Source: Treponema sp. (GTDB lineage Bacteria; Spirochaetota; Spirochaetia; Treponematales; Treponemataceae). Taken from it: DNA of 6,150 nt. Positions 1 through 5,632 of this stretch are shown here, one piece after another. Each line of letters opens with the position of its first letter. Position 1 is the stretch's first letter. Position numbers and translations under genes: made by a program. A model generated the notes under the pieces. The model was not told the DNA's origin, did no database searches, and saw nothing but the letters and a program-made list of their open reading frames with translations. The stretch spans positions 1-6,150 of the forward strand of contig JAGARY010000131.1 of assembly GCA_017622055.1 (NCBI GenBank). Direction: 5' to 3'.

Positions 1-33
1 GAATAAAAAAAACAATTCCTTTCTATGTACCTC

Positions 34-62
34 TTTACTTTTTAGGAAGCAGACTTTAAAAT
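34..62 (+). promoter_or_regulatory. Candidate sigma-70-type promoter for the ABC exporter gene
   Basis: TTTACT at 34-39 (4 of 6 to TTGACA) and TAAAAT at 57-62 (5 of 6 to TATAAT) are separated by 17 bp. Transcription would start near base 69, inside the palindrome at 64-79, giving a leader of about 50 nt. The region is so AT-rich that chance -10-like hexamers are common (another TAAAAT lies at 81-86), so spacing is the main support. Confidence 0.33.
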
Positions 63-63
63 T

Positions 64-79
64 AATTTATTAATAAATT
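64..79. promoter_or_regulatory. 16-bp perfect palindrome upstream of the ABC exporter, possible operator
   Basis: AATTTATTAATAAATT at 64-79 equals its own reverse complement. It is flanked by two copies of the 9-mer TAAAATTAA (57-65 and 81-89). It lies where transcription would start from the candidate promoter at 34-62, which is the usual position for a dimeric repressor site. It is pure A+T, so chance formation is easier than for a mixed-base palindrome, and no regulator for it is identified here. Confidence 0.35.
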
Positions 80-120
80 CTAAAATTAAACACCTCTAAA
101 TACGAGAGAAGATTTTTAAA

Positions 121-1938
121 ATGAAAAACACAAAAGAAAAATCCCCAGTTTTACCTGTCATAAAATATATGTTAAAAATTGCAAAACAAGAACGACCAAT
201 TTTGTTTTTTGCATATTTTTTGTTTTTTGCTGTAGAAATTATTAGAAATGCCACAAATATTCTTTTGCCAAAATTGATTCTTGATGAATTATTTTTTATT
301 TACAACGGCGAAGATGTTTCTGTTCACCTTAAAAAAGTTATAATTTTTGCAGCGGCAACTGTTTTTTCTCATTTTTTTGCAAACATCATTATGGGAATTG
401 CAAACAGAATCAGAAATCTTTGTGCTGAATGGTTTGACGAATATTTTCAGGTTGTTGTTAATGAAAGAATTATGCAATTAGATTTTGAACAAACTGAAGA
501 TCCTGAAGTTTTGAATCAAATGAATAAGGCAAAAGAAGGAATGAGTTGGTACAGCGGAAACGTTTGTGGCATTCTTAATCAATTTTTTGATATTATCAAC
601 TTTGTGGCTGTTTTGATTAGTGTTGTTGTAATTTTGTTTGTTACTGTTCCAATGGTAATTCCAATTCAGATTGTTTGTATTGCTTTGCTTATATTTTTCT
701 CTAAAAAAATTCGCGAAATTGAATTAAAAAGTTTTCAGGGACTTTCAAAATCAAACAGAATTTTTGGATATTTGTTTTTCCAACTTTCAGATTTTCATTA
801 TGGAAAAGATATTCGCATGTACAACAGTTCAGATTTATTTTCAAAACGTTCTAGTGAACATTTAAACGACCAAATTAAAATTTGGACAAATCAGGCTGAA
901 GGAACTCAAAAACAACAGTTTTGCATGAACATTGTAAGTGCTTGTACAAACTTTTTGGCATATTCTTACATTGGTGTAAAAACTGTAAAACGGATCATTT
1001 CTCTTGGAGACTTTTCAATGTGTATTTCTTCTTGTAACACAATGAATTCTCGTTGCCAAGATATTGTAAATCGCTATCAAGAAATTTTAAAACGAGTTTC
1101 TTACGCAAATGAATTTTTAAAATTTATGGAATATCCTTGTGCAATTTCTAAAGGAACAAAAGATGTTGATTTTTCTAAAAATCACGAAATTGAATTTAAA
1201 AACGTTTATTTTAAATATCCAAGATCAGAAAATTACATCTTAAAAAATATCAATTTAAAAATCACTTCTGGTCAGCATCTTGCTGTTGTGGGATTAAACG
1301 GGGCAGGAAAAACTACTTTTATAAAACTTCTTTGTAGACTTTACGATGTTACCGAAGGTGAAATTTTAATTGACGGAATAAATATTAAAGAATACAAAGA
1401 TGATGAATATAGAAAACTTTTTGCTGTTGTATTCCAAGATTTTAAATTGTTCAGATTTACTTTGCGTGAAAATGTCACTTTTTCACAAAGTACAGAATCG
1501 GATGAAAAACTTTATGATGTTTTGCAACAGGCGGGACTTGCGGAAGATGTGGAAAAACTTCCTAAAAAAGCTGGAACTTGGCTTTGGAAAAGTTTTGACA
1601 AAAAAGGTGTGGAATTTAGCGGAGGTCAGCAGCAAAAAGTTGCAATTGCCAGAGCGTTGTATAAAGATTCTCCAATTGTAATTTTGGACGAACCAACTGC
1701 AGCCCTTGACCCAATTGCCGAAGCAGACATCTACAGCAGATTCAACACAACTTTGGCTGGTGGAAAAACTGCAATTTACATTTCCCACAGACTTTCTTCT
1801 TGTAAATTCTGTGATAACATTGCGGTTTTTAGCGAAGGAACAATCAAAGAATTTGGAAATCACAACCAATTGATGAAGTTGGAAAATGGTGTTTACCATC
1901 AAATGTTTACAACTCAGGCAAAACAATATAAAAAATAA
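121..1938 (+). CDS. ABC transporter, fused permease and ATP-binding protein (exporter half-transporter)
   Basis: A 605-residue half-transporter of the type I ABC exporter class (MdlB/MsbA-like, COG1132 style). It should dimerise in the cytoplasmic membrane and use ATP to move a substrate outward. The N-terminal half carries hydrophobic segments near residues 27-48, 73-95, 158-196 (two segments) and 269-310. The C-terminal ATPase domain starts near residue 355. It has Walker A GLNGAGKTT at 391-399, Q-loop Q439, a variant signature FSGGQ at 499-503 (normally LSGGQ), Walker B ending D523-E524, a D-loop (ALDP) just after it, and H-loop H556. All catalytic residues are present, so it should be active. 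The start at 121 has a weak GAGAG/GAAG Shine-Dalgarno-like stretch at 104-111. The substrate cannot be told: lipid, peptide or drug export are all possible. Exporters of this kind often occur as adjacent pairs forming heterodimers; a partner, if any, would lie left of the window, since no second copy follows. Confidence 0.93.
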   Translation: MKNTKEKSPVLPVIKYMLKIAKQERPILFFAYFLFFAVEIIRNATNILLPKLILDELFFIYNGEDVSVHLKKVIIFAAATVFSHFFANIIMGIANRIRNLCAEWFDEYFQVVVNERIMQLDFEQTEDPEVLNQMNKAKEGMSWYSGNVCGILNQFFDIINFVAVLISVVVILFVTVPMVIPIQIVCIALLIFFSKKIREIELKSFQGLSKSNRIFGYLFFQLSDFHYGKDIRMYNSSDLFSKRSSEHLNDQIKIWTNQAEGTQKQQFCMNIVSACTNFLAYSYIGVKTVKRIISLGDFSMCISSCNTMNSRCQDIVNRYQEILKRVSYANEFLKFMEYPCAISKGTKDVDFSKNHEIEFKNVYFKYPRSENYILKNINLKITSGQHLAVVGLNGAGKTTFIKLLCRLYDVTEGEILIDGINIKEYKDDEYRKLFAVVFQDFKLFRFTLRENVTFSQSTESDEKLYDVLQQAGLAEDVEKLPKKAGTWLWKSFDKKGVEFSGGQQQKVAIARALYKDSPIVILDEPTAALDPIAEADIYSRFNTTLAGGKTAIYISHRLSSCKFCDNIAVFSEGTIKEFGNHNQLMKLENGVYHQMFTTQAKQYKK

Positions 1939-1966
1939 TTTATTATTGCCATTTTTGTATTATAAT
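1939..1966 (+). promoter_or_regulatory. Candidate promoter of the YitT-family gene, with perfect -10 TATAAT
   Basis: TATAAT at 1961-1966 is a consensus -10 and lies exactly 6 nt before the ATG at 1973. Only a weak -35 (TTTATT at 1939-1944, 16-bp spacer) is visible. The better -35-like TTGCCA at 1946-1951 is only 9 bp from the -10. Transcription would start at or within a base or so of the ATG, implying a leaderless message. No terminator separates this from the exporter gene, so read-through from upstream is also possible. Confidence 0.42.
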
Positions 1967-1972
1967 AAGGAT

Positions 1973-2818
1973 ATGAAACTTTTTTTTAGATTTATTTTAG
2001 TTACAATTGCAGCTTTTTTGATTGCCGTAAACATCGACTCGTTTATTTATTCTGCCCATCTTTTGCCAGGTGGATTTTCGGGAATTGTTTTGTTACTCCA
2101 AGATATTTTTGAAAAATATTTGAATATTACAATTCCTTACAGTTTATTTTATTGGCTTTTGAATATTGCCCCTGCAATTATGTGTTTTAAATTCGTAGGA
2201 AAAAAGTTTACTTTGCTTTCTATTTGGATGATTATTTCTTCCGGCCTTTTTACAGATTTACTTCCACACATTGACGTTACAAATGATGTTGTTCTTTGCG
2301 CCGTTTTTGGTGGACTTTTACAAGGATTTGCAGTTTGTCTTACACTTTTTGCAGGAGCCACATCTGGCGGCACAGACTTTATTTCTATTTATTCTGCACA
2401 AAAAACTGGAAAAGACATTTGGAACATCATTTTCTTTTCTAACTGTGTTGTTCTTGCAATTTATGGATTTTTGTTTGAATGGAGTTACGCTTTGTATTCA
2501 ATCATCTTCCAATTTGCAAACACACAAATTATCAACACATTTTACAAACGATACAAAAAAACAACTTTGCTTGTTATAACCCAAAAACCAGAAGAAGTTG
2601 TTGCTTGTATTAAAGAAAACACACATCACGACGCAACAAAATTCACTGGAGTTGGATGCCACACAGGATTAGAAAAAACAATGCTTTATTCTGTAGTTTC
2701 TTCAGATCAAGAAAAATTCATTGTAAAAGAAATAAAAGAAATTGATCCTGAGGCATTTATCAACATTTTGCAAAGTAAAGATATAAACGGAAAATTCTTT
2801 ATGAGAAAAAATGATTAA
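1973..2818 (+). CDS. YitT family membrane protein (DUF161-like membrane domain plus C-terminal DUF2179)
   Basis: A 281-residue integral membrane protein of the YitT family, whose biochemical role is not established. About six hydrophobic segments fill residues 4 to about 185. They include the family-typical LPGGFSG stretch after the first segment and a glycine-rich GATSGGTDF stretch mid-protein. A soluble C-terminal DUF2179 domain spans about 197-275 and ends with the typical IDPEAFI...GKFF pattern. Length and domain order are normal for the family. The frame is open back to an ATG at 1886, but that start would overlap the exporter gene by 53 bp and add 29 residues before the first membrane helix that fit no family pattern. 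ATG 1973 places the helix at the N-terminus as usual. AAGG at 1967-1970 is only 2 nt from this ATG, too close for normal Shine-Dalgarno pairing. The DUF3842 gene follows after 19 bp, probably in the same transcript. Confidence 0.88.
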   Translation: MKLFFRFILVTIAAFLIAVNIDSFIYSAHLLPGGFSGIVLLLQDIFEKYLNITIPYSLFYWLLNIAPAIMCFKFVGKKFTLLSIWMIISSGLFTDLLPHIDVTNDVVLCAVFGGLLQGFAVCLTLFAGATSGGTDFISIYSAQKTGKDIWNIIFFSNCVVLAIYGFLFEWSYALYSIIFQFANTQIINTFYKRYKKTTLLVITQKPEEVVACIKENTHHDATKFTGVGCHTGLEKTMLYSVVSSDQEKFIVKEIKEIDPEAFINILQSKDINGKFFMRKND

Positions 2819-2837
2819 TTTGGGGAGTTTTAAGAAA

Positions 2838-3233
2838 ATGAAAATTGTTGTAATTGACGGACAAGGCGGAAGCATTGGAAAAGCCATAGTTGAACAACTT
2901 GTAAAAAAAGTTGATGTTGAATCAATATTTTGCATTGGGACAAATTCTGTTGCAACAGCAAACATGCTAAAAGCTGGGGCAAAATATGGAGCTTCGGGGG
3001 AAAATCCTGTTGTTGTTGCTTGCCGGGACGCAGATTACATTATTGGGCCAATTGGAATTATTATGGCAGATTCAATGCTTGGCGAAATTTCCCCATTGAT
3101 GGCACAGGCAGTTGGGGCGTCAAACGCACATAAAATTTTAATTCCAATCAATAAGTGTTTAACTGTAGCTGGAGTGCAAAATCTTACACTTTCTGATTAC
3201 ATAAAAATTGCAGTTGATTCCATACAAGTTTAA
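2838..3233 (+). CDS. DUF3842 family protein of unknown function
   Basis: A 131-residue soluble protein recognised as DUF3842 by its N-terminus MKIVVIDGQGGSIGK, the central IGPIGIIMADSMLGEISP block and the IPINKC stretch with Cys107. The beta-strand followed by a glycine-rich DGQGGSIG turn (residues 7-14) resembles a Rossmann-type nucleotide-binding loop, but no reaction is known for the family and none is claimed. No signal peptide or membrane segment is visible. The chosen start has GGGGAG at 2822-2827, 10 nt upstream. An in-frame ATG at 2811 would overlap the yitT-like stop and add nine residues (MINLGSFKK) before the conserved start of the family, so it is rejected. The short gap to the yitT-like gene and the absence of a promoter between them suggest one transcript, ended by the terminator at 3252-3280. 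Confidence 0.88.
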   Translation: MKIVVIDGQGGSIGKAIVEQLVKKVDVESIFCIGTNSVATANMLKAGAKYGASGENPVVVACRDADYIIGPIGIIMADSMLGEISPLMAQAVGASNAHKILIPINKCLTVAGVQNLTLSDYIKIAVDSIQV

Positions 3234-3242
3234 GGTTATAAT
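3214..3242 (+). promoter_or_regulatory. Candidate strong sigma-70-type promoter for the metal importer operon
   Basis: TTGATT at 3214-3219 and a consensus TATAAT at 3237-3242 are separated by 17 bp, the best-matched promoter in the window. The -35 lies inside the last codons of the DUF3842 gene. Transcription would begin near 3249, so the terminator-like hairpin at 3252-3270 would form the extreme 5' end of the importer mRNA, with a leader of about 90 nt. Confidence 0.5.
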
Positions 3243-3251
3243 CAATTAATC

Positions 3252-3280
3252 AAAAGTCACGAAGACTTTTTCTTTTTTTT
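3252..3280 (+). terminator. Intrinsic terminator after the DUF3842 gene
   Basis: A perfect 7-bp stem, AAAAGTC at 3252-3258 and GACTTTT at 3264-3270, with loop ACGAA, is followed by TCTTTTTTTT at 3271-3280. It begins 18 nt after the DUF3842 stop codon and is the clearest terminator in the window. The stem is A/T-heavy apart from two G-C pairs next to the loop, so its efficiency may be moderate. Confidence 0.72.
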
Positions 3281-3339
3281 AAGATATGCCAAGAAGGCAA
3301 TTTTCTCTTTTTTTGGAGTAGCATTTTTGCTTTTTTGGT
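3281..3339 (+). promoter_or_regulatory. Structured leader of the importer ATPase gene, with two small hairpins and a distant Shine-Dalgarno site
   Basis: Two further small hairpins follow the terminator. TGCC(AAGAA)GGCA at 3287-3299 precedes a T-rich run at 3301-3314. AGCA(TTTT)TGCT at 3320-3331 precedes another T run. GGAG at 3315-3318 is the only Shine-Dalgarno-like sequence. It is 21 nt from ATG 3340, too far unless the second hairpin folds, which would leave 9 unpaired nucleotides. An 11-codon frame (ATG 3286, stop TAG 3319-3321) overlaps both structures. Regulation by this leader is inference. Confidence 0.35.
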
Positions 3340-3984
3340 ATGAAAATTTCTAATCTATTTGCCGGATACAACAACAATCTTGTAATTAACAATTTTTCTC
3401 TTGATTTACCATCTGGAAACAGAATTATTATTTGCGGTCCAAACGGTTCTGGAAAAACAACTTTACTAAAATGCATTTTGGGAATTATAAAACCATTTTC
3501 AGGCTCAATTACTTTTGAAAAAGACGAAACAATTTCTTATTGCAAACAAGATTTTCCAAATTCAGATTTTCCAATTACAGTTGAAGAAGTTGTTGCCATG
3601 GGATTATTCACAAAAAAAATCACTTCAAAAAAATCTGCAAAAAATGATAAAAAAGATGACGCAAGAATTGATGAAGCATTAAAAAAAGCAGACGCACTTA
3701 ATCTTAAAGGTCGCCTTTTTTACAGTCTTTCTGGTGGCGAACGACAAAAAGTTTCTTTGGCCCGCTGCTATTGTCAAAATGCAAAAATTCTGTTGCTAGA
3801 CGAACCATCATCATATTTGGACCTTCAAAGTAAAAAAACTTTTATAAATCAGATGAAAAAACTTGAACAAGAAGATTTTTCTGTAATTGCGGTAACTCAC
3901 GACGAAGAAATCATTAAAGAGTTAAACTGGAAAACTGTTAGATTTTTTGAAAAAGAAAAATCAATAGAAAAATCTGAAAAATAA
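3340..3984 (+). CDS. Metal-type ABC importer, ATP-binding subunit (ZnuC/AdcC/TroB-like)
   Basis: A 214-residue stand-alone ABC ATPase that should power the permease encoded next to it, from the cytoplasmic side of the membrane. It shows Walker A GPNGSGKTT at 33-41, Q-loop Q70, signature LSGGE at 130-134, Walker B ending D154-E155 with a D-loop (YLD), and H-loop H187. All parts of a working ATPase are present. A lysine-rich stretch at about 87-105 precedes the helical subdomain. The protein is at the short end for the ZnuC family. The start is fixed by the usual ATPase opening (MKISNLFAGYNN); an in-frame TAG at 3319-3321 prevents extension. Assignment to metal transport rests mainly on the ABC-3-type permease and binding-protein neighbours. 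Zinc, manganese or iron cannot be told apart from sequence. Confidence 0.88.
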   Translation: MKISNLFAGYNNNLVINNFSLDLPSGNRIIICGPNGSGKTTLLKCILGIIKPFSGSITFEKDETISYCKQDFPNSDFPITVEEVVAMGLFTKKITSKKSAKNDKKDDARIDEALKKADALNLKGRLFYSLSGGERQKVSLARCYCQNAKILLLDEPSSYLDLQSKKTFINQMKKLEQEDFSVIAVTHDEEIIKELNWKTVRFFEKEKSIEKSEK

Positions 3985-3993
3985 GGAAATAGC

Positions 3994-4803
3994 ATGGAAG
4001 AATTAGTAAAACTTTTAGCACTAAAACCAATTTTATACGGCTTAATTGGAATGTTAATTTCTGGCATTTCCTTTCCTTTGGCAGGCGTTGTAATTGTTCG
4101 CAACTCGTTAATTCCAATGCGTTTTATGCTAATGCACGGCGTAATTTTGGGCGGCATTTTTTCCATTGGATTAAATCTTCCTTTAATTCCAGTTGTAATT
4201 TTGATTAACGTAATTTTAGTTTTGATTATGAGCCTTTTGAACAAAGACAAATCAATCAACCTTTCTACAGTAAGCACCGCAATGATGGTTTTTACAATGG
4301 GAATTGCTTCAATGCTTTCTCACATTTTTGATGTTCCTGCAAAAGATACTTTGGAACTTCTTTGGGGAAGCCCATTTTCTCTTACAAAATCAGATTTATT
4401 CATTTTGATTTTTTTGAGTCTTGTAATTGTAATCTACATAATTGTATTTTTCCGCCAGATTTCTATGATTTTTTTTGATTGTGATATTGCAACTTCCATG
4501 GGAATTAACGTAAAAATCCACAATTTTGTTATGCTTTTGGTCACCGCACTAATTATTTCTGTGGCAATGAAAATGATTGGAGCGTTACTAATTGATACCC
4601 TTGTGATTTTGCCAGTTGTTTGTGCCACAAAAACCGCAAAAGGTCTAAAAGATTTGTTCATCAGAAGTTCGGTTATGGGCTTTGTAATTTCTTTGATTGG
4701 CTACTTTTGCTCGTTGATTTTTAATTTACCAGTAAGCGGAATTATGGCAATTTTATCGGTAATTTTGTTTTTAATTTTCCGTGAAAAAAAATATTGTCAC
4801 TAG
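3994..4803 (+). CDS. Metal-type ABC importer, permease subunit (ABC-3 family, ZnuB/AdcB/TroC-like)
   Basis: A 269-residue, highly hydrophobic protein with about seven to eight membrane segments over its whole length. Family marks include the early GISFPLAGVVIVRNSLI block, corresponding to the usual stretch before the first cytoplasmic turn, and KMIGALLIDTLVILPV near residues 190-206. The latter matches the ABC-3 pattern 'vGalLv.alLilPaa.A' and is followed by CATKTAKG, the coupling region to the ATPase. Length is normal for the family. Where relatives carry a conserved 'SHA..pG' run, this protein reads LMHGVILGG, a divergent form. The Shine-Dalgarno sequence AAGGAA (3983-3988) overlaps the stop codon of the ATPase gene, so the two are probably translationally coupled. 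The pore would be formed by a homodimer. Confidence 0.88.
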   Translation: MEELVKLLALKPILYGLIGMLISGISFPLAGVVIVRNSLIPMRFMLMHGVILGGIFSIGLNLPLIPVVILINVILVLIMSLLNKDKSINLSTVSTAMMVFTMGIASMLSHIFDVPAKDTLELLWGSPFSLTKSDLFILIFLSLVIVIYIIVFFRQISMIFFDCDIATSMGINVKIHNFVMLLVTALIISVAMKMIGALLIDTLVILPVVCATKTAKGLKDLFIRSSVMGFVISLIGYFCSLIFNLPVSGIMAILSVILFLIFREKKYCH

Positions 4804-4836
4804 GAGCAGATGCAAAACTGAAACAATCTGAAATTA

Positions 4837-4866
4837 CGTCACTGCGAGCCGAAGGCGTGGCAGTCT
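4837..4866. repeat. GC-rich REP-like hairpin repeat between permease and binding-protein genes
   Basis: About 30 bp at 4837-4866 is far more GC-rich than its surroundings and forms an imperfect hairpin: ACTGC-GA-GCC (4841-4850), loop GAA, GGC-GT-GGCAGT (4854-4864). The pattern 'CGTCA-TGCGAG...GC-A-TCT' resembles a short interspersed palindromic repeat that I recall from many bacterial genomes in intergenic spaces. Only one copy lies in this window, so repeat status is inferred from that resemblance. Nothing resembling a T-tract follows, so it is not an intrinsic terminator. It could alter mRNA decay between the membrane subunits and the binding protein. Confidence 0.55.
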
Positions 4867-4880
4867 ATATAACATAAAAT

Positions 4881-4886
4881 GGAGGA
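4881..4886 (+). promoter_or_regulatory. Strong Shine-Dalgarno site of the binding lipoprotein gene
   Basis: GGAGGA at 4881-4886 stands 5 nt before ATG 4892. It is the strongest ribosome binding site in the window, consistent with the need for more binding protein than membrane subunits. Confidence 0.8.
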
Positions 4887-4891
4887 ATTTT

Positions 4892-5629
4892 ATGAAAAAA
4901 CTTTTACTTTTAACAATTGTGTTTTTTGCATTTACAGGATGTAAAAAATCAGAAAAAAATGCCAGTTATGTGGCGTCTACCAGTTGGACAGCCGGATTTG
5001 CACAAATGGCAGGAATTGATGACGTAAAATCAATTGCTCCAGCAAACTTAAAGCATCCCCCAGAATACGAAATTACACCAATGGACATTTTGGCAGTTTC
5101 GGAAGCTGAATTATTCATTTTTGCAGGCTACGAAAGAATGATGGAAACAATTAGCAATGCAGCAGAAGTTGATAAATCAAAAATCATAAAAATCAAAACT
5201 GCAAACACTTTACAAAACATCAAAGAAATGACAATGATTTTGTCTGAAAAAGCTGGAACTCAGGAAAAAGCAAAAAAGAGAGTTTCCCAATTTGAAAACT
5301 TAATTTTGGAAACTCGCAAAAAAATTATTCAAAACGGACTAGACAAAAAAACTTGCTACGTAAACAAAAATCAAACCGAATTTGCAAAAGACTTAGGTCT
5401 AAACGTAGTTGCAACTTTTGGACCTGCCCCACTCACCTCCGAACAAATTGCATTCGCCGCAGAAAATCAATTCGACTTTATTATAGACAACGTTCACAAT
5501 CCCGTTGCAGCCCCAGCCGCAGAAGTTTCCCCAAATTCAAAAATCCTAGTTTGGCGCAACTTCCCATCAAAAAACGAACCAAACGCCTTATACAAAGTTG
5601 TAGAAGAAAACTGCAAAAGTTTGTTGTAA
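4892..5629 (+). CDS. Metal-type ABC importer, solute-binding lipoprotein (ZnuA/TroA-like, divergent)
   Basis: A 245-residue exported lipoprotein expected to deliver substrate to the permease. The signal peptide has MKK, a hydrophobic core (residues 4-14) and a relaxed lipobox F-T-G-C with Cys17 as the lipidated residue; spirochaetes tolerate such variants. The region KHPPEYEITPMDILAVSEAELFIFAGYE (split near H55 and E81) matches the first-lobe ligand region of cluster A-I metal-binding proteins ('pHdyeptpsd...Adl...g...E'), giving H55. A long helix follows, then a second lobe with LGLNVVATFGPAPLTSEQ and FIIDNVHNPV, where D199 aligns with the usual acidic ligand and H202 is nearby. By hand alignment the second histidine ('DPHvW') is absent, and the third ('shdAf..yla') is replaced by about Asn158. 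The protein is also shorter than the usual 290-310 residues. No histidine-rich loop is seen. Substrate is therefore uncertain; the operon context supports a metal or metal complex. Confidence 0.8.
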   Translation: MKKLLLLTIVFFAFTGCKKSEKNASYVASTSWTAGFAQMAGIDDVKSIAPANLKHPPEYEITPMDILAVSEAELFIFAGYERMMETISNAAEVDKSKIIKIKTANTLQNIKEMTMILSEKAGTQEKAKKRVSQFENLILETRKKIIQNGLDKKTCYVNKNQTEFAKDLGLNVVATFGPAPLTSEQIAFAAENQFDFIIDNVHNPVAAPAAEVSPNSKILVWRNFPSKNEPNALYKVVEENCKSLL

Positions 5630-5632
5630 GAT

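Noticed and set aside
3..59. Open frame at the left edge that could be the C-terminus of an upstream gene (ends ...YFLGSRL, stop at 57-59)
   Set aside because: Eighteen codons without a domain are too few to support a gene, and the stop would fall on the proposed -10 element.
1483..1926. 147-codon open frame on the minus strand within the exporter ATPase domain
   Set aside because: It is antisense to well-conserved Walker and signature motifs and its translation shows no recognisable domain; a shadow of the real gene.
1886..1972. Longer N-terminus for the YitT-family protein starting at ATG 1886
   Set aside because: It would overlap the exporter gene by 53 bp and add 29 residues unlike the family; ATG 1973 puts the first membrane helix at the N-terminus.
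2811..2837. Longer N-terminus for the DUF3842 protein starting at ATG 2811
   Set aside because: The family begins at MKIVVIDGQGG, and ATG 2838 has GGGGAG 10 nt upstream; the upstream ATG overlaps the previous stop codon.
3196..3204. ATTACATAA match to the marR operator region upstream of the importer promoter
   Set aside because: A 9-base AT-rich match is expected by chance at about this frequency in a window this size, and it lies in coding sequence.
3150..3339. AdcR/ZitR-type zinc box (TTAAC-N2-GTTAA) before the importer operon
   Set aside because: Only partial resemblances such as TTTAACTGTA (3159-3168) were found; no site with both arms.
3897..4277. 126-codon minus-strand frame across the ATPase/permease junction
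   Set aside because: Its translation is low-complexity and matches nothing; both plus-strand genes there are well supported.
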